Positions 44,401-57,027 of a DNA stretch of 64,000 nt are shown piece after piece; the stretch's first letter is position 1; every line of letters begins with the position of its first letter. The stretch covers positions 98,198,985-98,262,984 of the forward strand of contig CM043971.1 in the NCBI GenBank assembly GCA_014529385.2, read 5' to 3'. The stretch is from Adiantum capillus-veneris (lineage: Eukaryota; Streptophyta; Polypodiopsida; Polypodiales; Pteridaceae). Made by a program: the position numbers and the translations under genes. A model generated the notes under the pieces. It did no database searches. It was given only the letters and a program-made list of their open reading frames with translations, and had not been told where the DNA came from.

Positions 44401-44862
44401 GAGTGGAAAAGAGAAGCAGCATACGAGTGCTATAAGAGGAAAGCCACACAGACAAAGGAGAAGCTTGACAAGAAACTGAAGGACAAAGGCATCAATGAAG
44501 GAGATCTTGTGCTAAGGTATGACAATCGACTCGATAATCGTTTTGATGCCAAATTTGAAACAAGATGGCAAGGGCCATACATAGTCAAGAAGGCTTTCAA
44601 TTCAAGTTACTATCATCTTATGGACTTGAATGGTAAAGAGCACTCTAGGAAAGTAAACGGGTATCGCTTGAAGCCCTATTTGAGTCGCCTTCTACCAAAG
44701 GATCTACCAAAGATCTGTCAAAAGGCCACTGTCTCATGTAAGTATTGTTACATGAAGCATGAGTGTAACTCTAGCCAAAATTTTGAGGGGCCAAACAATA
44801 AAGATCTCGTCAAGGACTCTGAAGCACTCTCTTTGGAAAAGATGCTCTATGATGGTACATGA
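41404..44862 (+). CDS. pol of element C: RT, two RNase H domains, integrase
   Basis: 1152 codons, fully open. RT spans about residues 60-330: WRVCVDYRPLNEATKRDHFP, FRVMPFGLTNAPATFQRFMN and VFIDDF, with catalytic Asp 241-242. A degenerate first RNase H (MRPIYFSSRVMNALERGYTE) precedes a second RNase H starting FFDGAFRRATGKAGGGLVLL (Asp 533) with NNEEEYDTLLHG and VKGDALLIVKQ; this pair is the hallmark of the Tat lineage. Integrase has the zinc domain HEEACGGHF...CKSCHNC and the catalytic triad Asp 815, Asp 875 and Glu 911 (D-D-35-E). The tail GDLVLRYDNRLDNRFDAKFE is the usual C-terminal domain; there is no chromodomain. It lies in the same frame as gag-pro. Likely active enzymes if translated. 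Confidence 0.93.
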   Translation: MGVRFKPSNQETSCQGLEEVGSQENQKVEDEGMLEGMLSTTLTKDEREEFKCVLRKFPRLFAKDYTDVRGVDVVQHEIELKPETTPKAQKLRRLGVIKEQALLKEVRKLLAAGFIYPVENSEWVSPVVLTPKKNGKWRVCVDYRPLNEATKRDHFPLPFQDEILNEVAGHEKYTVCDGYSGYFQIGIALEDQLKTTFITPWGCYAFRVMPFGLTNAPATFQRFMNMVFQAFFGKSIRVFIDDFCIYSSKSLHLQRVEEGLKKLYDMGGQLNPDKCHIAEDEVILLGHKVSYKGIEVDPSKAKALIELPSPKNLKEVISFIQKVKYMSRFIHLASELLHPLQKLTQQVEFAWSDELEEYFCNIKVILSELPTLIPPCWEYTFFVSSSVGKETIGAVLLQQDPHSTRMRPIYFSSRVMNALERGYTEAELMMLSLMFAIRKFRSYLLPKPFVILTTENLFPWVSSQMNLSTRISKWIMELQEFQYSFKVEDSVRAQLVGILTYRVHEKEIKVPEVKTLPLPPPKSIPNDFTLFFDGAFRRATGKAGGGLVLLNPSGEVVMKEKVNLPCSTSNNEEEYDTLLHGLKMCIGQGIKCLMVKGDALLIVKQILGIWACKNESLRTKVHAIRRMFNQFEEVQLYHIPRKQNEDADLLAQQVVTCVEKEVQIIMVAATVKQPRYQGLESLTPIISYILEGEFPQDFTKAQKRRLMKKASAYLFLEGSLYQRGRDQVCRRVPTIEEIPAILKGLHEEACGGHFAQELTMKKILLAGYVWPSLHVDVQHWCKSCHNCQVNGNRRLVYGPRQIVLANGPFEKWGIDAMGPLPRTKNGKLYILVAVDYMTRWVEAQSVAKVNEKTVSKFVYTHICCRFGTPLEIVFDNGPGFRKGLLTEVCEELRILHRHSTPYYPQSNGLVEKANGVIAGIIRKMVKNKTKLWDDFLDGALWAYRTTYREATEFTPFHLVYGQEALQPIELNIPTMRLHGKSAQDDQEAWMDRLLTLAELEWKREAAYECYKRKATQTKEKLDKKLKDKGINEGDLVLRYDNRLDNRFDAKFETRWQGPYIVKKAFNSSYYHLMDLNGKEHSRKVNGYRLKPYLSRLLPKDLPKICQKATVSCKYCYMKHECNSSQNFEGPNNKDLVKDSEALSLEKMLYDGT

Positions 44863-44876
44863 ATATACCATCATCC

Positions 44877-44886
44877 AGGGGGAGGG
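44877..44886 (+). other. Polypurine tract of element C
   Basis: AGGGGGAGGG four bases before the right LTR, the expected plus-strand primer. Confidence 0.85.
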
Positions 44887-44890
44887 CTAA

Positions 44891-47195
44891 TGATAGCCCG
44901 TTTTCGGCTCTTTGTAATTGCCACAGTGAGTTACCTCACCCTACCAAAATCACCCAAACACTGTGGCTATCCCTACCATTTCACTGTACATAGGCGTGCG
45001 TGAGTCACGGGACTTTTCCCATATCTCCTTACTGAAATAAAAAACCCTCAATTAGCTAGGCATTGGGCTAGTTGAGCCAAAAAATAAAATAAAAAATATA
45101 AGTATATTATGGCCCATGCGTATGTAAATATTTCTTTGTATATAGGGCCTAAATAAAAGATTTTTTCATAATTATTTTGGTATTTATTTAAATATTTCTA
45201 CCTAGGTGTGTGTTATTTATGCTTTGTACATTGCCTCACCATTACCACAATTTTTCTTACCATTTTTTATACTCTTTATTCCATATAGAAATATTTTCAT
45301 GTAAGCTTCTCTTATATTTGGTGTAACTCCACCCCAACAAAGATCCAAAAAAACTAGTTCTATTTATGTGTATATTTTTTTCACTATTGTGATTTTTTCC
45401 TTCCTACATATATTCTTTATTACTCTCATAAATTAGACCACCAAAAATATTCATCTTTTTATGGTAGACTTATAATGAGAGAGATTTATTTTGACCCCTT
45501 TATATTTTTCCACCTATATTATTTATATTTGACATGTACATATTTTTTAGACCCCTCAATATTTGATTTTCTTAGTTGTACTATTCACTTATATCATGAT
45601 CTCAACAATATCTTCAATTATAGACCTACCAAATAAGGTCAAGGGTAGGTGGCATGCATACATGCACTATGGAGGGCTCACTCTTGGAGGTATTCAAAAG
45701 AATCATCCAAAGAAGGACCCCACAAGGACCTTGTGCAGTGGAAAAAAACGGTCGGTTTTGCTGAATTTTTAAAGTTCACTTGCTCTCCGAATTTGAAAAG
45801 GTGATACAAACAAAAGTTGTAGCTCGTGGGCTGAACTTTTGCCTCAAATTTTTTCATATTTTTTTAAGCTACGAGCTGTGAGCTATGATTTTATTAGTGG
45901 ACCCCAGTTTTCCCATGCTATGCAGCCACACTCTCTCTTCCACTTTATCATTTTCCTCTTTCACACACACTTCTCCACTCATCATCCCCACCTCTCTCAC
46001 CACTCCTCTCTGCACCCTACTCACCTTCTCCTCAACCTTGAAGAATAAGAGAAACCATGGTGAACTCATACCTCCCACACACAATTCCATTCCAAAATTG
46101 ACCACCTAGTCTCATTTTTCCTCCTCCAATTTACCCATATCTATAAAAAAAACCACAAAATTCCGCCTCTTCTCTTAAAAGACAGCATCATGGTGGTTGA
46201 TTACTCAGCTTCAATTACCTTGTCTCTCAAGGAAGGTCAAGAGTGGAGAAAAAATGTACCGTCAAAGCTAGTGGAGCGTCAACAAGCGTCAAAATTGGCC
46301 CTACTCAAGACACTTGGAGCATCAACCTTGTAAGAAATCCACCTTTTCTTACCTCTTAAGAGTTTTTCTTCCTTATTTGTATCCTACATGGATACTCCCA
46401 TTGTAAATATCCAATTCCATTTGTAAATTAATACTAACTCTACTAACACTAACCCACTATGAAAAGTCCTATCACCTCCATCTCTCTCCTCTCTCTTTCC
46501 CCACCAACTTCTTGATAATTCCAAGCAAAAGAAATTAGATAAATTGCTGAAAATCTAACCCAACCATGGTTAGAGGAGTAACCCTAGCCTTCAAAATTGC
46601 TATAAAAGGAGGGTGTAGCTAGCACAAAAGGAGGGAGCCATAAGCAAGAGCACTATGCTATAGCTTGAGAAGCCAAGCTCAACCTCTCTAGAAGGAGCTC
46701 TTGAGTGGAAGCTCATTGTCTTATGCATGTGCATGTGTTGTAATAGGGGATTAGCAAGGGAACTCTATGCCATTGTAAGAGAGAGAGTGATCATTCAATT
46801 GAGAGTAGGAAATCTATCATTTCTCCTACTAGTGTAAGCCCAACATTTGCTGAATCAAGGAGGGTGGATTTGGACTAAGCTTGGATACTTTGTCTCCCTT
46901 CCAACATGAAGTAATGGACAATAATGATGCGTATTCTCGTGCTTTAGTGTGTGAGAGTGTTCCATTGGTGTTAGGGTTAGTGTAAATTACTTGCTTGTTT
47001 GTGGGTTGCTCTAACGATTCTCCTCTTTTGTGTCCTAGTTCGCTCTTAAACTAGGTGGTGCCCCTTGTGTAGTTGGGATTTGGCTGGGGGTTTGTTGTTT
47101 TGGGTTGTGTTGTGCCCCAGCCCCATTGAGCAGCACGGGAGCCTTGAAGGGTGTCTAGAGGTTGCTCTTCTTGTTGCCCGCCCCGGACCGCCTCA
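44891..47195 (+). repeat. 3' LTR of element C, 2305 bp
   Basis: Same ends as the 5' LTR, TATA box at 46601. It lacks the segment corresponding to 37293-37655 of the left copy: the join is at about 46933, where GATGCGTA runs into TTCTCGTGC. Confidence 0.9.
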
Positions 47196-48740
47196 CTATG
47201 ACCTCTCAATCACCAATCGTAGGGAATGTATATATAAAGCCTTATACTCACAAAAAACAAAAATAGTAAAGAGCAAGAGAAATAGCAAACGAGTATGCAC
47301 ATTAAAAGTCAAAACATTGACCATACCTACACATTCACAGCCGGTACATTGAAATAGAAACCTATGTCATCAAACACCTTTGATCGTCATCACTCGAGTG
47401 ATGGAGGGTAGATAAGATTAGTATGATAGGAGTGTTTCTGTTTTAGAGTTTAGTGATTAGCAAAGTTCTCTTCCCACTGATGTGCCTTCTAGAGGTATTC
47501 TTTGTGTTTCCTCGTGTGTACAGGAATGTGTTGCTGTTGTTAGGATTTGGACCTTCATGGAATTTTTTTCTCATTCACACTTCCAATCAAGCATGACCAT
47601 CAACACAAACAGGTGTTTCTTGGCCATTAGCATTGCCCCTTATCTTTTTGCATCCATGTTTGTTTGCTTTAATTGTGATTGGTAGCATAATATTCAGTGC
47701 ATTTGCTTAGTATCAAACATTAAATTCAATGTAATTTTTTATCGTAATAACTTGTCTAGGTTTGAAAATCAAGCAGTCCGACTAAGCTAGTTTGACCAAG
47801 CTAGGTGTTAGAGATCTTCACTTAATACGATGGGGAATGCCTTCCTAATAATCTATGGTTACTTAGGTTCTTAATTTGATTTAGGCAGCATTGTGTGCAA
47901 TGTACTAGGGCTTTCTAGTGGGCTTAGTCCCTATTGACCTTTAGCTTAAGTATTATAAAGGGAGTTTACTAGTGTGATGAGCCTAGGGAGGGTAATAGTG
48001 TTATATGACCCCCCAAAGTTACATAATTAAAATGCTGAAAACGAACAAAAATAAAAATAAAAAATCAAAGTGCCACAATGTAAAATCTTAAGCTGGAAGA
48101 GAAGTCTTAGCTTGATTTGGTACTTCACTCACATGTATCGCCTAATGGTACTAGAGCCCTAGAGGTTCCCAGTGTGGGCGCTTTTCCTTGAAAAGCAAAA
48201 AACCCAAGGCATACAAAATAAGCACACACATCAAAATTGAAACAATATGAAAAGACTTTGGGGGCTCAAAGAAAAGGAAATAAGTTAGGCGATGATTTCA
48301 TGAGCAATTCCTTTTATCGTAGCTTAACTACAAGGTCTTCTAGGTATAGCCTCTAGTCAGCCCTCGGACATGAAATACTTGGCTCTCGCGATTAAACAAC
48401 TTAATTGACGAGAGAAAATTGAGAAGCTTGCCCATGGTATTAATAGTCGATCTTTAGTGACTTTCGATTGTTAAATTAGCGACCCCAGACTTGTTTAACT
48501 TTTTACCTTTACAACTGTTTATGCATTTGATTATATTGCAATAATGGTTTAAAATTTTGTTACCAATTAGTTTGTCTATCTACAACTGCATATGATTTTT
48601 AATTATATATGAGAATGTAATTACTGTGCCAATGTTGTTTGATTTTGCAGTGACTGAAGAAGGCTAAGGACATTCATCTCAAATGCTGTTCCACCTTGAC
48701 GAACGAGCTTCAACTAAATAGCTTCCGAGGATGGAATCTA
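47196..48740 (+). other. 3' non-coding tail of element B
   Basis: Continuation of element B after C. No open frame with a domain on either strand. AT-rich, with no duplicated units seen. A long non-coding tail before the 3' LTR is usual in Athila/Tat-related elements. 47196-47199 is the right CTAT of element C. Confidence 0.6.
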
Positions 48741-48744
48741 CATC

Positions 48745-48754
48745 AGGAAGGGGG
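48745..48754 (+). other. Polypurine tract of element B
   Basis: AGGAAGGGGG, followed by CCA and the LTR start. Confidence 0.75.
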
Positions 48755-48757
48755 CCA

Positions 48758-49453
<696 letters not shown>

Positions 49454-49458
49454 CACAT
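49454..49458. repeat. Target-site duplication CACAT, right copy of element B
   Basis: Matches 24958-24962. Confidence 0.85.
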
Positions 49459-52400
49459 TGTTTTCCATTTGGAACCATCTAGTGTGTAGACTCCATTTAG
49501 AATGCACATGAGCATGCTAAACGAGTTATCACGACAAAGATGTACCTGAAAGAGTACCGCTTTTCATGTTCCGTGAAAGTAACTTGCTGACCTAACTCAT
49601 CAGCCAAGTGTAAGTCCTTGACTTGATCTCCAATTTCATCAGTAAACAACCCCACCATAACTAGTGTTCACTGAGGTTGCGAGCCTGATTTAAACATGAA
49701 GAGACTAAAGTTAGTCACAAACATGCGTTAACTGATAGTAAGTAAATTCCAAGTAGAGCAGTAAATGATTATTAATTGGAGTTCTTGGTGCTAATGTACA
49801 CACTTTGTATATCTTGTAGCCCAAGATTACACTTTGTAATTGTGCCTGTCCCCTTGGATAACTGACAGTACAGAGGTGTGTTTCCCCCATGGTTTATGGA
49901 CAGTCTTCCCAGATGACTGGTAAATAGGAATCACAATATCGTATACATTGCTAAGGAATCAACAATGTCCGGAATAACCATTGTGGTTAACTTGAAAAAT
50001 CCACAAACACCCAAACCGAGCCATGACCTCTATTGGTGATTAGTAGACCCAAAAGTAATCTCATACATATACTGCACACAGAGTGCAAAATGCTTCATAA
50101 GTAACAACTTGATGAATACGCATGCAGTTCCAAATAAGAATTTGCTAAACACTAGGGCTCATAACACCTAGTGTGCATGCATTTAGCAAAAAATAGATCC
50201 GAACCTGTATATCCATGATCATCCTTGCCCATACTTATGGCAAATGTGATGCACCTAGCACACATTAAAGAGGAATGGAAATAGTTCTGAAAAGAAACTA
50301 AATACTTTTAGTTGCAATCATTTGCAAGCCTTGCTGAAACATCTGAACCATAATAGAAGGTGAAACAATGATCACTTCTAGGTACAAACAATGAAACTTT
50401 TTCATTAACAACTCATAGCCTTTCTATATGTAAAACAACTATTTGTAATATTGTTTAACAACACTTGTAGCTTAACAAGTCATTCTAAGTATCCGACAAT
50501 TTTTGGCCACTGAAATTTCTCCTGATACGTCGTGTTGAAAATGGTCTAGAAAACAAATTGGACCCGCACCTAGGGACGACAAATATTTGAAGTAGGGGCA
50601 CTAATGTCAGTCCCAGAGACTCATATTCGCCACAAGTGGAATATGTCTCAACTAAGGATGTCTAAAAAAAGAACATCCTTCAAGTACAAGATGTACTTGT
50701 GTGTGGAGGTAACTCTAAACACTCTGCGACAAGAGTGACAGGGACCCTCATTCATTGCTCCACACTAGCTAAACCAAACTCCTTGAGTCCCTAGACCATG
50801 TTGTATCCCATGTGACAACATGTACCAAATCGAATCTGATAAGTGGATTCATAACATCATAATGTACATTGGACACTATGGCCCAAAATAATTGTTTCAA
50901 CCTGCCCTTGGCATGGCCTTGGGGATTAAACTGAAAGTTCACTTAGCCGTATTCAAATGCATAGAAGCACGTCTCCCACCTATGAAAAAACCAAGCTACA
51001 TTGCACTGGAAACCCTGGGTGTTGCCTTCGCAATCCAAACCCGTTGGGTAGCATCTACGTAGTCAACCCCTTGGTAAGACCCTTTGTAGAAATTGCTCAA
51101 CTATCAGGTAACGGTAGCCAACATGGTTAACTGTGTACAGAATGATGAGAATCAACTTGAAAAGTTGAATTTTTCCGCTACCGCGTGGTAGATTGTGGAA
51201 TTCTTTCCTTGGGAGTATAAAGGGAATAGATCAAAATGTGATCCTCAATGCCTATGTGGTGATTTAGTAAGCACCTGCAGGTCTTACCCCAAACAATGCG
51301 CCCATAGACACTCGTAGTGCTATAGAGAGAGCAGGTGATCCACACAAGTGGAAAGCCTTGTTCTTATGGACAGCCATGCTGTCGCAATGGTAGTTGCATC
51401 TAAAATACGTGGTAGAAATCAGCTGAGTTGAGTTTATGGTTATCAAAAACTCAACTCAAGTGTCGCACTGAAACCATGTTGTGCAAAAATGACACCATAA
51501 ACATCCATAATGACAAGACTCTTGCTTGTCCATTAACGTCATTGTGTAGTCCAATGGGTAGACCTATTTGATCTTAAGAACAATCACCCAATGAATGCTA
51601 AAAATTGGGTCATACCCGAGATCTGCCAATGACTCTTAGCCAGCATGTGTGGCTCATAGCCAGTATGGCAGTTAGTGTTCAATCGACGAAATGATGAAGA
51701 CTAATTTAGAGGATGTCTTGCCCAATTTTGAGCTAAGAGTTAGAGCACCTTGGCTCATGTTGACTCCCAAACAAAACATATATCAAAAACTACGTAGAAA
51801 GTTTTCATTATTCATGGAGATAGGCCTTGTGTTGGTCTAACCATTGATGTCTAAGGATGACATTTGCAAGCATGTCTTTTGAAGGCTTTACTTGAAACTT
51901 TACCTACTCTTCATGCTTTTGGATGCTAAGAGTAGCCACCATTTCTTCTTGACTTGTAGCCTTACCTAGCATTGCTTTTCTATCCTCTTTACCTGGATTG
52001 ATCTCGAGTATTCTTTGGATGCTATCTATAATCATATTGCACTTTGATTTTTTATCTGCAATAGTATTTCACTTTGCTTCTCTATCCAATAGACACTTGC
52101 TCCATTTGCATTATTGAGGACCCGGGGGATTCACCATGGAAAATTTACCGCACCATGTAAGTGCAGGGGAGGGGGGTTTTTTACAAGTTACATAAGCGTA
52201 TAAGTTGGGGGCAGGCCCCCGATAATTTATCTCCCAATATGAAAAATAAGGGAGGGGGGTATCATATTTATTGGGGTGTGGGGGTGGGGGCAGGACCTGA
52301 CTAACTACTTGTAAGGATTGGTCACCGATGCGCACTAGAACGAGAATGAATTTAGGGAAAGTTTTTAATCATGTCACACATCAAGTTTTGCATCCAGTCA

Positions 52401-52834
52401 GTCATAGATAAGGGCTGATTGGAGCAGGTCAAGGGTTGATTTATACCAGCTTTGGATGGGCCAGAATTGGAGAGTAGCCGAAGTGCAGGCTGATCGAGCA
52501 CATAGTTGGAAAGTCAAACTAAGACACATTGAGGGGGTACATCTAGTTATCAATAGAAGTGATTCCTTAGTACATTGCCAGCCACTATGCTACACACTCT
52601 TTGACTAGTTTTACTCCATTAGATCATGTGAGACCTAGATTTTATATGTAAGATAGGGGTATGATAGTTTTCTTCATTGATTGTTGTATAAGCGTAGAAA
52701 CGGGGGGTCATATTTCCTAATATGAGTTGTATATAGGGGTTTTATCAAAGTTTTTCGCTCGCAGGTGGCATCTCATTTTGTATATAGAGTGAATCCCCGA
52801 GGATTGAGGACTCTAACTATTCTCATTGGTGGTT
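49459..52834. other. Unassigned decayed sequence
   Basis: Right flank of element B. Frames on both strands are short and none shows an RT, integrase, zinc-knuckle or protease motif. It could be the rest of E' or other eroded elements. A G-rich block at 52166-52294 is listed separately. Confidence 0.4.
52166..52294 (+). other. G-run cluster with a GC palindrome
   Basis: Runs of 4-6 G recur: GGGGAGGGGGG, GGGAGGGGGG and GGGGTGTGGGGGTGGGGG. GGGGGCAGGCCCCC (about 52207-52220) is a perfect 6-bp inverted repeat with a 2-nt centre. It is exceptional in this AT-rich setting and capable of forming G-quadruplexes. Confidence 0.6.
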
Positions 52835-55380
52835 CTATTGAAGATTTTTGTCTTCCTTTGCCATAGTTTTGTTCTGGTCTAGTTTGATCTCTATGGAAGG
52901 TAATTTGAGACTTTGTTTTCCATTAGGACTTCTATCTATTGATTCAACTGGCAATGTCGGGATCTTTAGACTTCCTATTTCTTCCTGTTTGTCTGTAACC
53001 TCAATCTTCTTAACTTTGTTCTTTGATGGGATTCTCACCTCAAGAGCTTTCATGGTCGTTGTTTGCTTTCTTTGATCTGCACTTCTTGATACTTGATTTG
53101 CTTTACGCTCTTCTGAGGTTCTATTGGGTGATGATGAGTCATCTTCAATAAGCTTTGCTTTGGCATTGGTCTCCATTTGAAATTTAATTGTGCTGTCTTC
53201 TGTGGGTGACCAGTCTTGGTCTTCATTCTTTGTTGTCTTTGAAGAATGCATCTTGTTTGAACTCCTCATCTCTGTAACCTTCTTGGCCAATGGAATTACA
53301 ATATAATGTTGTCTACTACATATTTTTCTGTGATCACATGAAATTGGGCTATGATGGTCTTTGTACTCATTTGAATGGTTGTGGAAATGATTCCCCAACA
53401 TTCTCCTCATTTGTTTCTAGATATGCTAATGAATTCAGGATCATCTTCCATATGTGGTTGACCACAATTCTTCCAATTGCAAAAGGACATGAGGTTCTTC
53501 TCCAATTGAAAATCTAGCTTTACTTAACTTGAAATTTTTTCTTCATGCTCACTAGTAATGTTGCACTTGATCTTCTTGGGATTTTGTTTTTTGTATTGAC
53601 CGAGCTTGGTGTGGTTGTGTCCTTGGGTCAATCGTATTTTTTGCATCTTCTTTGCTTTGAGCACTTGCTTCAATTGATGTTGACTGGCAGAATTTGTCTC
53701 TTTAGAGGAGATTTCGGTGGTGACCTTTGTGTAGGTTTTTGAACTTTAGCTTTTGTCAAATTTGAGCTATTCATCACTTGTTTTGGTAGCTTGAGGTTCT
53801 CCATCAACTTGAGATAATCTTTGACTTCAGGCTTAACATCCATATGGGGTTGTACAAAGTTATGGAATTGATGGTGTTCATTGCCATATGCATCTCCATA
53901 TGCATAAGAGAGCTTGGTCACATGCAAATGCTTGAACACTATGGTATTTGTTGGCTTTTGACTTTGACTTGTGGAAGTTAACTGAAATTCCTGTCCTTGA
54001 TGATCTTCATATAGGTAATTGTCTTCACATTTTGCTGGTATCTAGGTCAATTGGAAACTTCCAACAACCATATGGTCTTTTAATGGTTTTTGAAAGGGTT
54101 GCTGGCTAGAAGTTCTAGGGCTCCTAACTGATACTGTGTTTCTTGGTACAAGTATTGAGCTTGATGGATTTGCAGCTGCTCCCTTCCTAGGGTGATCACT
54201 AAAGCTTTCTCTATGAGATAGGTTCAAGATTGTTTGATTGTGGTCTAATCTCACCTTTTGGGACTATGAAGGCATACTATGTGTAGCACTTTTTGCATCT
54301 GCAAACCTTTTGTATCGTTGCCTATGTATCTCCATGAGACATGACATATGATTCCCCAAGTCAAGCTATAGATAGCATTATCTTCACCTTGATATTTTCT
54401 ATCCTGTGGGTCTCCTATGATATGAGCTTATGTGGTTTCACAACCTAATGAATCATAGATTATAGACTCTTCTCTATATCTACGTTGATTTCAATCAAAG
54501 TATCTGCTGGTCGGGTCACAACATCAAAGCTTGACTTTAGATGGATGAGAGTTTAGCTGTGAACAAATTTTTGGTTTCACTTTGGTAATGTCATTAGCTC
54601 TAGAGAGGATGGGCTATAATAGATTCTTTCCTCTAAAATGAACCATTATTCCTAATCTATCACTTAACATAAATCTATGAGATGGTATGTGGGTATTTCA
54701 AATATTGGTTAGCTCTTTTTGTACAGTTTCCCTTCTCGGTATACATAGTGTGCATATGAATTATGGGTGACATACAATGATAACCTCATACTCTTTGATG
54801 TGTTCCTTACACTCGTGAATGATTGCTAACTAGTGGTTGTGGATACATAATCACTTGCAAACCTAATAATCTTTTCAAACTTTGGTAGTTGGATACTCCG
54901 AATAAATTCACACAGGAATTTGTTGTTCAAAGGATCAATTTTAAGCTCTTCAGGAGCCTATGCATCTTTGTATTGATTTTGAACTTGCAGTGATTTTAAT
55001 GGTGCTTCTAATGGTAATGCAAGAACATTTGATTGCATAAAAATAGACAAGGTAGATGCACCTACATTGGCAATGTCTTTTCCAATTTTCTTTGTAGTTC
55101 GCTTTGCAGCTGCTATATCTCTGTTGTCCAGATCTCTTGGACAATCCTCTGGAAAATGTCTACCTTTCCTTCCACAATTTGAGAAATACACCATGATTGG
55201 TGGTATTTCAATTGGGTCATCCATCTCAAGCTCAAGCTCTTGCTGAGAAGTCTCGCTTCTATGTTGACCAAGTTGTCAACATCTTCTTTCATAGCACCTA
55301 GCACCAAGCTGTAGATTGATACATCTTGAACTTTATACTACCTTTGACTTGGTTCTCCAATTAGAATGGCTCTTCCATTC
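52835..55380 (-). pseudogene. gag-like remnant, minus strand
   Basis: Several minus-strand open pieces lie in order. 55224-54958 has FSNCGRKGRHFPEDCPRDLD, an eroded zinc knuckle. The next block continues KIDPLNNKFLCEFIRSIQLP. 54254-54042 and 53939-53670 are basic and proline/serine-rich. Near 53480 LMSFCNWKNCGQPHMEDDPE resembles a second zinc-binding site. 53410-52835 (191 codons) is K/E/S-rich and probably disordered. This fits the nucleocapsid part of a retroelement gag without pol. No LTRs were found. It could alternatively be a decayed host gene with zinc knuckles. Confidence 0.45.
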
Positions 55381-55382
55381 AT

Positions 55383-55545
55383 GGCTCTCGACTATAGGTC
55401 TGACCACTGTAATCCATGTACAATGATCTTGATTGCATATGCATCACAACTGTATGGTTTGCTGGCTCTCGACTATACGTCTGACCATTGTAATCATGTA
55501 CAATGATCTTGATTTCATATGCATCAATTGTATGGTTTGCTAGCT
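55383..55545. repeat. ~80-bp tandem duplication
   Basis: GGCTCTCGACTATA-GTCTGACCA is followed by GTACAATGATCTTGATT and TATGGTTTGCT in both copies (55383-55462 and 55463-55540). The second copy has a few single-base deletions. Confidence 0.9.
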
Positions 55546-57027
55546 TGTGTAGATGTCTAGATAACCACTTGGGTCAATTTGTTGAACTTCTATCAGCACT
55601 GATCTTGCAATACGGGGCTCCACTAAAGTCTGTAAACATCTGGGAGTTTTTTGGAGATCTGGATTTACTCTAATAAAAAAGATCTTGGCTCCCTTGCTGC
55701 CTTTATTGCTCATAAGATACCTATGGCCTTCTAGATTAGTTCACAAAACCTTATCTCCAATGTATCCATAAAGCTGTAAAATTTGCTCTGTTGCATTTGT
55801 GCATATGTTGCCACTACTACTTGTTGGCTCTGGTACACTTGAACTTTCCGCTTGGATTGAATCCATGTTGTGTTTGGTCTATAAAGCTATCCCCTAGTAT
55901 ATTCTATTGTTTCATGGTAAAATTCCTCCTTCTCAACTTGAAAAGATTGCTTGTGCCAAAGAAATTCTGGAAGCTGAATGCTTTCTAGACACACAAGAGT
56001 TGGGAAACTCTAGCTCAAATGCATTAGAATTGATTGCAACCCTTTAAAACAATGAAAAGCTAGGGCTCTAGATAGCTTAATCTGCAATCACATGTGCCCT
56101 TTGTCTTTTGATACTTGATCCAAATTACTTTGAATCAAGCTTCAATATGAAATGGTTGTACTTGCAAATTTGTAGCTTGCACAATCAATCTTTAGCTCAT
56201 TTGGTGTTCTTTATCCGAACTGCGACAAGACTTTTTGAATGAGGCTAGAACAATGATATTCTTGCTAGCTGAAGAGATAATGAACATTGCAATCTTAAAG
56301 GTTTCTCAATTTTAGGTCAAAATTTTCAGTATCACTTTTGCAAACGTAGCCAAAGGACCAATCTGTAACCTCAACTCCTAAAAACCCAATTTCCAATAGC
56401 AAACAATGTCCAAATGACTCCAAATTTGCTAGGCTATTTGTATGAAGGGTCTATTAACACTGATGAGCAAAAAATTGTGAAAAATTCCTTCTCTGGCTAG
56501 CAAGAGATAATAAGTGCAATTATTATCTATTGGGTCAAAAAACCAATATTCTTCACTCTTGTTGGTTCCCCTTAGTTTATGCTCTCTTCCGTGGATGCTG
56601 TACTCAAATTTTCTCCCAAAATACCGAGATTATGTAAGACCCTATAAGATCTCAAGTTCATAAATGGACACAAGCAATTAATAGATACATCAAACTTGGA
56701 AAGATGCTCTTTGGTTCAGACACGGTGCTTCTGAGCCGTGCCTTGCCCTTTCTTGCCAAGATGTGATTTCGTCTACACTAGCACTTTAAGCCCAATTGTT
56801 AACTTGAAGTCATAAAGTATCTGACAATTCTTATCACTAATCACTCAATTCACTCAATGAGCCAAAATCATGTTAATGTGTGCAAGCTATCTTCTGCGCA
56901 CCGAAGATGGCTACACCTTTTCTAAGAATGGAATCCGAAGTTGACCACTTGAATGGGGTTCCTGCGATGAGACAAAGATAACCCTAATGTCAAAAGAAAA
57001 AAATCACCCTTCTCTCTGAATTTCTAT
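55546..57027. other. No recognisable feature
   Basis: Short frames only, no motif. The sequence is AT-rich and eroded. Confidence 0.35.

Larger units (their letters stand above)
35249..47195 (+). mobile_element. Element C: young Tat-lineage Ty3/gypsy element
   Basis: An 11.9-kb element inserted in the 3' part of element B. It has LTRs 35249-37918 and 44891-47195, a primer site at 37922, two extra ORFs, gag-pro (39583-41355), pol (41404-44862) and a polypurine tract next to the right LTR. The second RNase H domain in pol marks the Tat lineage. The LTRs differ by only about a dozen substitutions that I could see by eye, plus one indel of about 370 bp, so insertion is recent. Only one stop codon separates the gag-pro and pol frames. 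It is the most complete element in the window. Confidence 0.92.

Noticed and set aside
51264-51446. Possible Ty1/copia pol fragment on the minus strand around 50.5-51.5 kb
   Set aside because: Translations of both strands gave no RT or integrase motif; the impression was not supported.
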